64,000 bases of DNA from Planococcus sp. MSAK28401 (GCF_018283455.1 NZ_JAAMTH010000001.1:1469501-1533500); one strand, 5' to 3'. Positions 1-9,165 are shown, counted from the stretch's first letter. Numbers and translations are program-made. The notes: a model not told the origin generated them from the sequence alone.

Positions 1-81
1 ATTATGAAATGTTCCGGCATTACAAAAACCGCTGATCATCAAAATGGGGGCGCTGCAAGAACATAGCAAGGGAGAAGAGCG

Positions 82-1788
82 ATGGATCCATTATCAAAAA
101 GAAAGAGAATTCTTTGGACGGCATGGTTGTTAATCGTTCCGCCAGGACTCTACCTTATCTATCAATATTACCCGCCGCCTGCTATGGAAATGGCCGATAT
201 GTTAGCCTATTTGGCTTTTTTCGTTCTGGCTTGCTTGTTCCCGATGAACATTGGCGGCGTGCCGACGTACCTTGTCCAATGGCTAATGGTTGCCGTGTTC
301 TTGAAGTACGGGCTATTCGTGGAAGTCATACTTTCCCAAGTAACGATGCTCATCGTTATTTTACGGTTGCGGACTTCTGAAAGCCTGTCGGTGCGAATTC
401 CGTTCAATTCCATGATGTTTTATTTTATTTCTGTAATTGCCGGTTTGTCATTTATGCTTGCAGGCGGTGAGATCGGTTCGTTGAATCTGGGAGATGTTAT
501 CTTGTTCGGCCTGTTGTTCCAGACCGTCTCTTTCGTCGCAAATCAATTGATTCTCTATGGCTATATCCGCATCCTTGGTGAACATAAAGATTTTTTCTCA
601 CTCGATACCATTTGGGATTTCTCCATTACATTTTTAGTTTTCCCATTCTCTATCGCCCTTTATATGTCAGAAGCTTATTTCGGCTTGGCGGCATTGCTGC
701 TGCTCGGCATTCCGTTCTTTACGATGACTGCCATTATACATATGTACACCAATTCTGAAAAAGTGAACAACGATTTGAAAAAAGCGGGGGAGATCGGACA
801 TCAACTGGCTGCCCGCTTGTCTTCCGATGAAGTGCTCGACCAGTTCGTCATTCAAGTCGCTGAACTTTTTAAAGTGGATTATGCCTATGTAATCGATTAC
901 CGGAACAACGAATTATTGATCATGCTGCGCATGTTTGAAGACAATGAATTCAAACCAATCGACATAGAGCCGGTCAACTACGACCAAGGGATCGCGGGAA
1001 AAGCAATCATTGAAAACGATTCTTTTATTTTCAGCAGCAAAGCCCAGTGGAAGAACATACCAACAGAGTATATCCATGCGGAGTCAGAGAGCCTCATGGC
1101 GATGCCCATTTCGAGAAACAATAAAATCGAAGGGGTGTTGGTTCTCGCCACACGCCGGAAGCACGCATTTCTTCACCACCAGCTTCAAATTTTGGACATC
1201 TTAAGCACTTATTTTGCCGTTTCCTTGGAAAAAGCGGTGCTCGTCCAAAAAGCGATCGCTAAGAGCGAACGCTGCGGGCTGACCAAATTATACAATTACC
1301 GCTATTTGGACGAAGCGATCGGCAAATGCATGGAACAAGTGAACAACGGAGAACTCGACAACTTATCCGTCATCATGATGGACATCGACTATTTCAAAAC
1401 AATCAACGATAAATACGGGCACCAAAGTGGCAATGAAATCTTAATCGGTCTTGCCAAACTATTAACTGACATGGTCGGAAGCGAAGGAACCATTGCGCGC
1501 TATGGAGGCGAAGAATTTGTCATCCTGCTGCCAAGCTACGGCAAAGAATTGGCGCTGTTGTTCGCTGAAAACATTCGCAAGGAAATTGAAAAGCACGAAT
1601 TCACCATCCACAGCGATCTGGATGAACATCGAGGCCCTACCAGCATCAAGATCACCATGAGCATCGGCGTCTCCTCAGCACCACAAGACAGCGATGACGC
1701 CATGGCCATGATCCGCAATGCGGACCGGGCTTTGTATATTGGGGCGAAGCAAGCGGGGCGGAATAAGGTTGCGGCTTATACGAAATAA
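82..1788 (+). CDS. Membrane-anchored GAF-GGDEF protein, putative diguanylate cyclase
   Basis: This 568-residue protein would make a cyclic dinucleotide from GTP at the membrane. The first ~230 residues hold about six to eight hydrophobic segments. A GAF-like sensory region follows (about 240-390), then a GGDEF domain. The active-site loop reads RYGGEEF (G475-F479), and metal-ligand aspartates lie in MDIDYFK (D434, D436). Two conserved positions are altered: the Asp that normally opens the DxLT motif is Cys398, and the guanine-contacting Asp of the GDEVL-type motif is Asn451. No RxxD inhibitory site precedes GGEEF. The ATG follows GGGAGAAG. The gene ends at a hairpin terminator just upstream of the pilus cluster, so it is its own unit. 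The domain call is secure; activity is inferred. Confidence 0.9.
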   Translation: MDPLSKRKRILWTAWLLIVPPGLYLIYQYYPPPAMEMADMLAYLAFFVLACLFPMNIGGVPTYLVQWLMVAVFLKYGLFVEVILSQVTMLIVILRLRTSESLSVRIPFNSMMFYFISVIAGLSFMLAGGEIGSLNLGDVILFGLLFQTVSFVANQLILYGYIRILGEHKDFFSLDTIWDFSITFLVFPFSIALYMSEAYFGLAALLLLGIPFFTMTAIIHMYTNSEKVNNDLKKAGEIGHQLAARLSSDEVLDQFVIQVAELFKVDYAYVIDYRNNELLIMLRMFEDNEFKPIDIEPVNYDQGIAGKAIIENDSFIFSSKAQWKNIPTEYIHAESESLMAMPISRNNKIEGVLVLATRRKHAFLHHQLQILDILSTYFAVSLEKAVLVQKAIAKSERCGLTKLYNYRYLDEAIGKCMEQVNNGELDNLSVIMMDIDYFKTINDKYGHQSGNEILIGLAKLLTDMVGSEGTIARYGGEEFVILLPSYGKELALLFAENIRKEIEKHEFTIHSDLDEHRGPTSIKITMSIGVSSAPQDSDDAMAMIRNADRALYIGAKQAGRNKVAAYTK

Positions 1789-1828
1789 GACTACAGATGG
1801 GCGCTCCCCATTTCTAGTCTTTTTTTTG
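1789..1828 (+). terminator. Rho-independent terminator after the GGDEF gene
   Basis: An imperfect stem (GACTACAGATGGG against CCCATTTCTAGTC) is followed by eight T residues. It separates the GGDEF gene from the pilin genes. Confidence 0.8.
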
Positions 1829-1972
1829 TGGGCATTTTAAATGATTGGAATAAAACAATGCGAAAATACAAAAAAAATGCAATAATAGTGATGAATACAT
1901 GTATGATATGAAATAAATTACATTTAATTGATAAATTAATAATAAGTGACATTGTTGATGAGGTGAAGGTAT

Positions 1973-2446
1973 TTGAAATTTCTATTAAACAATCAAGAAG
2001 GCTTATCCATTTTAGAGATTCTTGCTTCAATTTTATTGTTATCAATTATAATTATAGGTTTTATGCCTTTGCTTTTTCATTCAGGTAACGCCATTGAGAA
2101 ATCCGGTGTTGTAATAGAAGGAACATATATTTCTCAAAACTTAATTGAAGAAGTATACGAAGTTGTCAGCAGTGATGTGGGCTTTAGCGACTGGCTAGAT
2201 GATCCTGAAACAATAAGTACACAGTGGGATTACGTGACATCTGATCGGGATTGCCGTATGCATTTTCAAAACACTTCCAATGGCATTGTTGCCAATATGT
2301 ATATTAACGCGGCATCTGACGAAGGTCCATCATGCGAAGCGCTGGATGAGACTGCCATGAAGAATGTTCTTATTACTGTCTCGACATCCAATAAGCCGAC
2401 AATAATCGAATCACAAATGGAGACTATCTTAGTATGGGAAAATTGA
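1973..2446 (+). CDS. PilV-like minor prepilin
   Basis: This 157-residue type IV prepilin has a short basic leader ending in EG, then LSILEI and a ~20-residue hydrophobic helix. Gly10 is the expected cleavage position, with the methylated residue Leu11 and Glu at mature position 5. The rest resembles a PilV/GspI-type minor pilin, with three Cys in the distal half. The start is TTG, preceded by GAGGTGAAGG at good spacing. It overlaps the next pilin gene by 13 bp, which implies coupled translation. It would be processed by the prepilin peptidase encoded at 13625-14380. Base composition is clearly more AT-rich than the backbone genes. Confidence 0.85.
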   Translation: MKFLLNNQEGLSILEILASILLLSIIIIGFMPLLFHSGNAIEKSGVVIEGTYISQNLIEEVYEVVSSDVGFSDWLDDPETISTQWDYVTSDRDCRMHFQNTSNGIVANMYINAASDEGPSCEALDETAMKNVLITVSTSNKPTIIESQMETILVWEN

Positions 2447-2913
2447 TGCGTATTGCAAGGTTGGATTCCAAAGGTTTGACGCTGGTGGAAATTTTAGCGG
2501 TTCTAGCATTGCTAGGTATCATCATCACCTTGTCGATGAATATATTTGTCACCGGAAAAAACACAGTGGATAGGCAGAACACGGAAGCTGATATGCAAGA
2601 TTCAGTGACTTTGGCTATGAAAGATATCACTAAGCAAATTCGAAGTGCTGAAGAAGTGACATTAGAAGAAAATGATATTGTTTCAGAAACGGGAGCTTGC
2701 ACCTATCAATTTGCCAATGCCCAAGGGACTACTTTAGAAACAGAATCCTTTAACTATCGATTTTCCAATCAAAAGATATACAAAAATGACGTAATGCTCG
2801 CTGAAAATATTGGAGCTGCTGCATTTTTGAAAAAAGACAATATAGTATTAGTGAAAATAGAAAGTCTGGACAAAGAGATTTCTCTTTGTACTAAGATCCT
2901 CATAAGAGAGTAG
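2434..2913 (+). CDS. PilW-like minor prepilin
   Basis: This 159-residue prepilin has the class III signal SKG followed by LTLVEILAVLALLG, giving Glu at mature position 5 and a long hydrophobic helix. Size and position between PilV-like and PilX-like genes suggest a PilW/GspJ-like minor pilin that helps start or cap the pilus. It overlaps the upstream gene by 13 bp and runs directly into the next one. The globular part (from about residue 45) is not recognisable beyond the family. Confidence 0.85.
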   Translation: MGKLMRIARLDSKGLTLVEILAVLALLGIIITLSMNIFVTGKNTVDRQNTEADMQDSVTLAMKDITKQIRSAEEVTLEENDIVSETGACTYQFANAQGTTLETESFNYRFSNQKIYKNDVMLAENIGAAAFLKKDNIVLVKIESLDKEISLCTKILIRE

Positions 2914-2922
2914 GTGGAATTA

Positions 2923-4407
2923 ATGAAAAAACATTCTGGTAACCCATTAAAGATAATGACCAACAATGAAGGCATTTCTTTGGTTATGGTGCTTTTTGTT
3001 TTAGTAGTTATTTCTATTCTCGGACTTTCTATGATGGGGATGGCCGCCAACAACTTGACACAAAGTACTGGTGAACAAGACTTCCAATCGGCATTTTACA
3101 TCGCTGAAGGCGGAGCAGTAAAGGCGATGGAAGAAATAAATGAAGAGAAAATAAAAATAGAATCAAATACAACTTCATCGGATAATTTCTTTCAGGAATT
3201 TGAACTTGCCCTTGCTGACCTGAACTCTCGTGTAATAGACTCTTTTGCTCCACATGCTGGAGAAACTCCGGTTGCTACTATTACTATAGAGAAAATCTCA
3301 CTTGGGAAATACAAGCTGACATCTGTAGGAGAGATTGGCAGCCGTAAACGGGAAGTTTCAGGACATTTCAACGTGCAATACACACAAGGAAGCCGGTTTT
3401 CAATTCCGACAAACTTATCTTTGTACACTGAAGAGCAAATCGAGTTGACTGGCGGTGCGCAGGTTAATGGAAGTGTTGGTACTGAATTAACCTCAAACGG
3501 CTCCATCAAAATGGATGGTGGAGCAGGAATTTCAAATCAAATACTTGTTCCTGTCGGTTCTTCTCCCAACCCTATAAATGCTCCAAACGATTTGCTGAGC
3601 AAGCATGTTTCCAAAATTTCAAATTATAGTGGACAGCTGGTGCCACGTGAATTGCCGGCATTCCCTGAATATCCCTCATACCAACAAATGGCAGATGTCA
3701 CAATCGGTGGTCAATACAATCGATTCAAGGTTATTGATAATGGAAACTTGAATATTACTTCGTGGCAGGCACAGAATTATATTTTAAATTTAACTAGTGA
3801 TGTTTATTTTAAAAATATAAATGTAGCGCAAAATATTAAATTGACCATAGAAACGGGCAACAAAGACAGGGCGATCGTTGTAGATAATTTGAATTTGGCC
3901 ACCGGTCAAATCCAGATAACCGGAACAGGAAAGTTAACGATTTATGTGACGCAAAATATGGCATTTGGCAGTGGTAATTTTAATCTGGATGGAAGCAGAG
4001 ACAAACTGGAAATATTCTTGAAAGGAACAGCTGGAAACACTGCTAAGAAACACATCAATATTGCTGCTGACATGAAAATCAACGGTTCATTATATGCTGA
4101 AAATGCAAATATAACGTTTACAGGTGGAGGAGGCTTTTTAGGGCATGTGTTGACTGGTGGGGATAACCTTACAATTTCAGGTGGCGCCCGAGTGGGAAGT
4201 TCTCTTATTTTTGCACCAAATGCAGGTGTAAAATTATTAGGTGGTGGAAAAGTGGATGGATCCATCATCAGCAAAAGTTATTATGCCAATGGGGGAACGA
4301 TTTTGAAATATGTTCCAATAAATCATGAAAGCATACCAATGATCGGAGAGCTTGGCTCAAGTGAGTCCGAGGTTGAAATTATTCCAGATCCATTTAGAGA
4401 ATCGTGA
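2923..4407 (+). CDS. PilX-like minor pilin with a long repetitive C-terminal domain
   Basis: This 494-residue protein opens with a prepilin-like leader (NNEG) and the hydrophobic helix ISLVMVLFVLVV, followed by an AEGG motif typical of PilX N-terminal domains. As in PilX/GspK proteins, the Glu5 residue is absent. Residues ~150-490 are rich in Gly, Asn and Thr, with alternating strand-like repeats ending in a VDGSIISKS-type stretch, suggesting a beta-helical or bactofilin-like fold. Ordinary PilX proteins are under half this length, so a surface-exposed or adhesive tip is possible. The ATG at 2923 was chosen over an in-frame GTG at 2914 because AGGTGG lies 5-6 bases upstream of it. Confidence 0.8.
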   Translation: MKKHSGNPLKIMTNNEGISLVMVLFVLVVISILGLSMMGMAANNLTQSTGEQDFQSAFYIAEGGAVKAMEEINEEKIKIESNTTSSDNFFQEFELALADLNSRVIDSFAPHAGETPVATITIEKISLGKYKLTSVGEIGSRKREVSGHFNVQYTQGSRFSIPTNLSLYTEEQIELTGGAQVNGSVGTELTSNGSIKMDGGAGISNQILVPVGSSPNPINAPNDLLSKHVSKISNYSGQLVPRELPAFPEYPSYQQMADVTIGGQYNRFKVIDNGNLNITSWQAQNYILNLTSDVYFKNINVAQNIKLTIETGNKDRAIVVDNLNLATGQIQITGTGKLTIYVTQNMAFGSGNFNLDGSRDKLEIFLKGTAGNTAKKHINIAADMKINGSLYAENANITFTGGGGFLGHVLTGGDNLTISGGARVGSSLIFAPNAGVKLLGGGKVDGSIISKSYYANGGTILKYVPINHESIPMIGELGSSESEVEIIPDPFRES

Positions 4408-4455
4408 TTGCTACAACGAAACAAATAGATAAAAACTTATAGGGGGTATTCGTCG

Positions 4456-4866
4456 TTGGTTTATATTCTGATTTTCATTATCATCTCGGCAGTGGTTTTG
4501 CCGCTCACATATTTGCTTTTCAAACAGGTGCCGCTCGCAAAGCGGATGACAATTGTCGTCGGGGGACTTGCCACTGCGGGGGCAGCACTCATGATGCAAG
4601 GAATATATGCTTGGTACATGGTAATGCTGGCGCTTCTCGGATTGTCTTTTTTGGTTGCTTTTGCATACATGAAACTGACCGAGAAAGAACAAAAAGAGAG
4701 GCAGCGCTTGGCTGAAGAGCGCCGCGAGCTCAAAAGGCAAAACACAAAAACTTATTTAGCGACGCCAGAAGAAATACCCGCATTTGCAGAACCCGCTGAA
4801 AAGCCGAAACCGTTCGGCATGCATTCGATTGATTCTGGGCGAGAGGAGATTACCCGTGGACAATAA
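4456..4866 (+). CDS. Small membrane protein of the pilus cluster, function unknown
   Basis: This 136-residue protein has about three hydrophobic segments in its first 75 residues, then a highly charged helix rich in Lys, Glu and Arg (about 75-100) and a Pro/Glu-rich tail. I recognise no family. The start is TTG at 4456 with AGGGGGT eight bases upstream. It sits between the PilX-like gene and the VanW-like gene and overlaps the latter by 11 bp, so it is probably co-transcribed and may be an assembly or anchoring factor of this pilus. That role rests on context only. Confidence 0.7.
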   Translation: MVYILIFIIISAVVLPLTYLLFKQVPLAKRMTIVVGGLATAGAALMMQGIYAWYMVMLALLGLSFLVAFAYMKLTEKEQKERQRLAEERRELKRQNTKTYLATPEEIPAFAEPAEKPKPFGMHSIDSGREEITRGQ

Positions 4867-6436
4867 ATTATTTGGACTGGCGTTTGCGATAGTTTTCGGC
4901 TTAGCGGTTTCAGTCTATAGCACGGCCAATGCCGGGGCTTATGCTGTAGATAACTGGCTGTTTCCAACAGAGGAATTTGGCGACAATACTTATATTGGCA
5001 CGACCGATGTATCTAATATGGCAGTAGAATCGGCGAAAATGATGTTTGCTGGCCAGTCAGAAACGTGGCGCTCAAATGCTGAACTTCTTGTTACTTACCA
5101 GGATGTAACAGAAACTTATCCATTGGAAAATGCGGAAATTCTTTTGGATGAAACAGTGCGCAATGCCAAAACAGGTACTCAAAATAGTTTTGTTTTCGAG
5201 TTGCCGTCGTCCACGACGCGTTCTTTTTTAAGTGAACATTTTCCGGTAGCTGATTTTTCTGAAGGGGATATTGACGCCATCAACGGAAAATTGGAAACAG
5301 CTCTTCAAGGAGGGCAGATAAAAACGCAAGTCTCGATCAGTGATGATAGCCTGAGCATTGATCGTGAGCAGCTGGCAGCGGTTGCATTTCCATCTACGCT
5401 TTTAAATGAAGGCAGTTCCGTTGTGATCGAAGCTTTGGACGGAATTCAACTGGCACCAGAATCTCAATTCTCTTTTCTTGAATTTGTTGCCGGACTTCCA
5501 CTGAATGATGTCAGCGATGCTCAGCTGACGCAAATCGCATCCGCAATTTATAGCACAGTGCTTCAAACCAACTTCCTAATAGATGAGCGCAGTATCGGTT
5601 CTCAGGTGCCGGACTCGATTCCATTAGGACAAGAAGCGTCAATAAACCGCCAACTTGGCATCGATTTGATCTTTACGAATCCAAATGAAAGTTCGTTCAC
5701 TTTGAATTTATCTATCGAAAGCGACTCTTTGAACGCGTCCATCGCAGGATACCCTTATCAGTATTCATATACGATTGGAATTACTGAAGAAACGAATATC
5801 GAGCCACGATTGATTAAGCAATTCAGTGCATTTGTTTCCAGTGGCAATCAAGTTGAGTCAGAGGGACAAGCCGGAAAACGTTTGAATGTCATCCGAACAA
5901 TTTTTGATGGTGGAGAAGTGATGGAAGTCGAAACGGTATCGAATGATTTCTATCCGCCAGTCCACCGTGTCGAAGTGCATGCGTTGGCTCAGTCGGAAGC
6001 AGAAACGTCAGTGCCGGTTGCCGGAGAACCCGGGTTTATCGATACTGATGGCGATGGCATTCATGATGAAACACCAATCAACAGTTTTCCGACAATAGGC
6101 CAGCCAGGTTTTATCGATCTAAATGGTGATGGTGTCCATGATGGAATTATAACCTTGCCCACCATCGGCCAGCCAGGTTTTGTAGATGAGAATGAAGATG
6201 GAATTCATGACGGAACACCGGCTATTACCGTTCCGGTTGAGGGGCAGCCTGGTTTCGTGGATGAAAATGGCGACGGTATCCATGACACGATAACGATTAC
6301 GCCGACAGTGCCATCGGCTGGACAACCCAGTGATTCAGTTTCTGACGATCCGACAGCTCCTGAACCCACTGAAGATGAAAATACAGCTGACGAGGTGCCT
6401 ATTTACGATAAAGGCGGCAAGCTGATTCCTAAGTAA
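4856..6436 (+). CDS. Secreted VanW-like protein with four calcium-type repeats
   Basis: This 526-residue exported protein starts with a signal peptide (hydrophobic core at about 5-20, then ANA at a likely cleavage site). The middle resembles the VanW-like region of YoaR-type cell-wall proteins. From about residue 385 there are four consecutive repeats of 23-26 residues built on GQPGFxDxNGDGxHD; each DxDGDGxxD-like core looks like a thrombospondin type 3 or EF-hand calcium loop. No LPxTG anchor is seen. The GTG at 4856 was chosen because GAGAGGAG precedes it and the signal peptide begins there. It overlaps the upstream gene and lies 22 bp before pilB. A calcium-sensing or adhesin role is inferred. 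Confidence 0.75.
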   Translation: MDNKLFGLAFAIVFGLAVSVYSTANAGAYAVDNWLFPTEEFGDNTYIGTTDVSNMAVESAKMMFAGQSETWRSNAELLVTYQDVTETYPLENAEILLDETVRNAKTGTQNSFVFELPSSTTRSFLSEHFPVADFSEGDIDAINGKLETALQGGQIKTQVSISDDSLSIDREQLAAVAFPSTLLNEGSSVVIEALDGIQLAPESQFSFLEFVAGLPLNDVSDAQLTQIASAIYSTVLQTNFLIDERSIGSQVPDSIPLGQEASINRQLGIDLIFTNPNESSFTLNLSIESDSLNASIAGYPYQYSYTIGITEETNIEPRLIKQFSAFVSSGNQVESEGQAGKRLNVIRTIFDGGEVMEVETVSNDFYPPVHRVEVHALAQSEAETSVPVAGEPGFIDTDGDGIHDETPINSFPTIGQPGFIDLNGDGVHDGIITLPTIGQPGFVDENEDGIHDGTPAITVPVEGQPGFVDENGDGIHDTITITPTVPSAGQPSDSVSDDPTAPEPTEDENTADEVPIYDKGGKLIPK

Positions 6437-6458
6437 CTGTAAGAGAGGGGAGCTCGAC

Positions 6459-8117
6459 ATGGCGATTGTCAGAAAAAGACTAGGCGATATATTGGTCGAA
6501 CATGGATTGTTAACGGAAGCGGATTTACAAGAAACATTGAGCGGCAAGCAAACCGATCAAAAGCTTGGAGATGCACTCCTGCAGCGCGGTATCATCACAG
6601 AGCAGCAATTGATCGAAACGCTGGAAGTCCAGCTGGACATCCCTCATGTATCACTTTTTCGCTACCCGTTCGATCCGATGCTTTTCAACGTAGTGCCTAA
6701 AGAGTTTGCTAAGCGCAAGCTTTTGGTGCCGTTGAAGACGGAAGGGGACCGGTTGTTTATTGCCATGAACGACCCGACGGATTTTATAACGATAGATGAT
6801 CTCAGGCTGACAACCGGCTTCCAGATCGAGCCGACGATTGCTTCCAAAGAAGATATCGTTCGGACTATTGCCAAATACTATGATGAAGAATCGTATGACG
6901 AGTTATTGGAAGAATTACCTCAGGTTGCGGAAGAGCAGCAAAGAGAATTGAATGATCTGGATGCACCGATTGTCCGGCTGGTCAACCAGATACTCTCGAA
7001 CGCCGTTGCCCAAAAAGCCAGTGATGTCCATTTTGATCCGCAGGAAAACCGGGTTCTGGTGCGCTATCGAATTGATGGCACGCTCCGCACTGAGCGGGTT
7101 TTGCCTAGAAATATGCAACAAATGATTACTGCAAGAATCAAAATTTTGGCGAACTTGGATATTACCGAGAATCGTATTCCCCAGGATGGCCGCATCAAGA
7201 CAACGGTAGACTTTCGCGCCATCGATTTGCGGGTATCCTCTCTGCCGACAGTTTTTGGTGAAAAAATTGTCATGCGGATTTTGGACTTAAGCCAAAATCT
7301 TACCGACATTTCAAAGCTCGGTTTTAATGACTTGAACATGGAGCGGTTTTTGAACGAAATTGATAAGCCCAATGGCATTATCCTCATATCCGGCCCGACC
7401 GGTTCCGGGAAATCTTCAACGCTTTACGCTGCATTGAACAAGCTTAACTCGGAAGAAGTCAATATTATCACCGTAGAAGACCCTGTTGAGTACCAACTGG
7501 AAGGAATAAACCAGATTCAAGTAAATGCCAATGTCGGATTAACATTTGCAGCCGGTCTTCGGTCGATTTTGCGACAGGATCCGGACATCGTCATGGTCGG
7601 TGAAATCCGTGACAAGGAAACGGCGGACATTTCCATACGTGCTTCTTTAACCGGCCACTTGGTGTTAAGCACAATCCACACAAATGATTCGATCGCTTCG
7701 ATTACGCGGCTGATGGATATGGGAATAGAGCCCTTCCTCGTCACAGCATCTTTAAATGCCGTCGTGGCACAACGCTTGATCCGGCGTGTCTGTCGGGACT
7801 GCAAGGAAAATCAAATCGCTACCGTGCGAGAAAAAGCGATTTTTGCCAAGCGTGGCATCTCAATCGACACAGTCTCGCGTGGAAAAGGCTGCCCTCAATG
7901 CAATATGAGCGGCTATAAAGGACGCATGGCGATCCATGAGGTGCTGGTAGTAGATGATGCCATCAAAGACATTATCAACCGAGGCGGCACTGCAGCGGAA
8001 ATCCGAGAGATCGCCGTCAAAAATAAAACCATCTTCCTCATAGACGATGGACTATTAAAAGTAAAGGAGGGCATGACAACGACGGAAGAAGTGCTTCGCG
8101 TTGCCATGACAGACTAG
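6459..8117 (+). CDS. pilB: Type IV pilus extension ATPase PilB with MshEN domain
   Basis: This 552-residue GspE/PilB hexameric ATPase drives pilin polymerisation from the cytoplasm. Residues 7-31 and 35-58 carry two consecutive RLGxxLxxxG and KLGxxLxxxG helical motifs, the arrangement of MshEN domains that bind c-di-GMP. Walker A is GPTGSGKSS at 312-320, and Walker B lies in the QDPDIVMVGEIRD stretch, which also includes the Asp box. A tetracysteine zinc motif is present (C445/C448 and C478/C481). The gene is 22 bp after the VanW-like gene and 3 bp before pilT. The first MshEN motif ends GKQ instead of xxQ, a small deviation. Confidence 0.95.
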   Translation: MAIVRKRLGDILVEHGLLTEADLQETLSGKQTDQKLGDALLQRGIITEQQLIETLEVQLDIPHVSLFRYPFDPMLFNVVPKEFAKRKLLVPLKTEGDRLFIAMNDPTDFITIDDLRLTTGFQIEPTIASKEDIVRTIAKYYDEESYDELLEELPQVAEEQQRELNDLDAPIVRLVNQILSNAVAQKASDVHFDPQENRVLVRYRIDGTLRTERVLPRNMQQMITARIKILANLDITENRIPQDGRIKTTVDFRAIDLRVSSLPTVFGEKIVMRILDLSQNLTDISKLGFNDLNMERFLNEIDKPNGIILISGPTGSGKSSTLYAALNKLNSEEVNIITVEDPVEYQLEGINQIQVNANVGLTFAAGLRSILRQDPDIVMVGEIRDKETADISIRASLTGHLVLSTIHTNDSIASITRLMDMGIEPFLVTASLNAVVAQRLIRRVCRDCKENQIATVREKAIFAKRGISIDTVSRGKGCPQCNMSGYKGRMAIHEVLVVDDAIKDIINRGGTAAEIREIAVKNKTIFLIDDGLLKVKEGMTTTEEVLRVAMTD

Positions 8118-8120
8118 CCT

Positions 8121-9164
8121 ATGCCTACAACTACATTTATCGATCACGTATTGACCGAAGCCAAAGAACGCAATGTCTCCGATGTCCACATGACAACCGG
8201 CATCCCGCCGGTTTTCCGGATGAATGGCACGCTGGTTCAATTTGGTGAAAGTAAACTCATGCCCGACGACACGATGGCCATTGCAAAAGCCTTAATGCCG
8301 GAATCTTTGTGGGATACCTTTCTTGAAAAAGGGGAGATGGATTATTCCTACTCGATTGCCGGTGTGGCTCGCTATCGAGTCAACTCTTTCCACCAACGCG
8401 GCTCGATTTCGCATGCCTTTCGAACAATTCCGTCGCGAATTCCAACTATCGACGATTTACAAATGCCGGATACATTAAAAAAACTGGCAGATACACATCA
8501 AGGGTTGATCTTAGTGACCGGTCCGACCGGTTCCGGAAAGTCGACAACTCTAGCCGCCATGATTCGCTATATGAATGAAAATATGACCAAGCACATCATT
8601 ACACTTGAAGATCCGATCGAGTATATGCATCGACATGGCACGTCGGTCATCGATCAGCGCGAAGTCGGCTTTGATACAAATTCATTCGCCAACGGGCTGC
8701 GTGCTGCCCTTCGGCAGGATCCGGATGTTATTCTCGTCGGCGAGATGCGGGATCTGGAAACTATCACAACCGCCATCACCGCTGCGGAAACTGGCCATTT
8801 GGTTATGGGCACCTTGCATACGTCCAGTGCTGCTTCGACAATCGAGCGGATTATCGACGTTTTTCCGCACGAACAACATGCCCAGATACGAACACAGCTC
8901 GGTGGCATTATTAAAGCGGTCATTTCCCAGCGCTTATTGCGGACAGCGGACGGCAAAGGTCGAGTTGCTGCAACAGAAATCATGATCTCTAATCCCGCAA
9001 TCTCAAACCTAATCCGTTCTGAAAAAGTTCACCAAATCCCGAACGTCATCTTGACCAACAGGGCAGCGGGCATGCACATGATGGAGACTTCTGTGCAGGA
9101 ATTACTGAAAAAGGGCAAGATCACGCGTGAAGTCGCCCAGCCATACTTGAAAGGAGCGGAGTAA
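8121..9164 (+). CDS. pilT: Type IV pilus retraction ATPase PilT
   Basis: This 347-residue ATPase powers pilus disassembly and hence twitching or DNA uptake. Walker A is GPTGSGKSTT from residue 134. The Walker B region reads RQDPDVILVGEMRD, followed by His-box residues in TGHLVMGTLHT. The C-terminal PAISNLIRSEK stretch matches the AIRNLIRE motif that separates PilT from PilB. It starts 3 bp after pilB with little ribosome-site sequence, so translation is probably coupled. Its presence implies that these pili retract. Confidence 0.95.
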   Translation: MPTTTFIDHVLTEAKERNVSDVHMTTGIPPVFRMNGTLVQFGESKLMPDDTMAIAKALMPESLWDTFLEKGEMDYSYSIAGVARYRVNSFHQRGSISHAFRTIPSRIPTIDDLQMPDTLKKLADTHQGLILVTGPTGSGKSTTLAAMIRYMNENMTKHIITLEDPIEYMHRHGTSVIDQREVGFDTNSFANGLRAALRQDPDVILVGEMRDLETITTAITAAETGHLVMGTLHTSSAASTIERIIDVFPHEQHAQIRTQLGGIIKAVISQRLLRTADGKGRVAATEIMISNPAISNLIRSEKVHQIPNVILTNRAAGMHMMETSVQELLKKGKITREVAQPYLKGAE

Positions 9165-9165
9165 G

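Noticed and set aside
3-35. A short open stretch at the left edge (EMFRHYKNR then stop) that might be the end of an upstream gene such as folC.
   Set aside because: Only ten codons are visible; this cannot support a product call.
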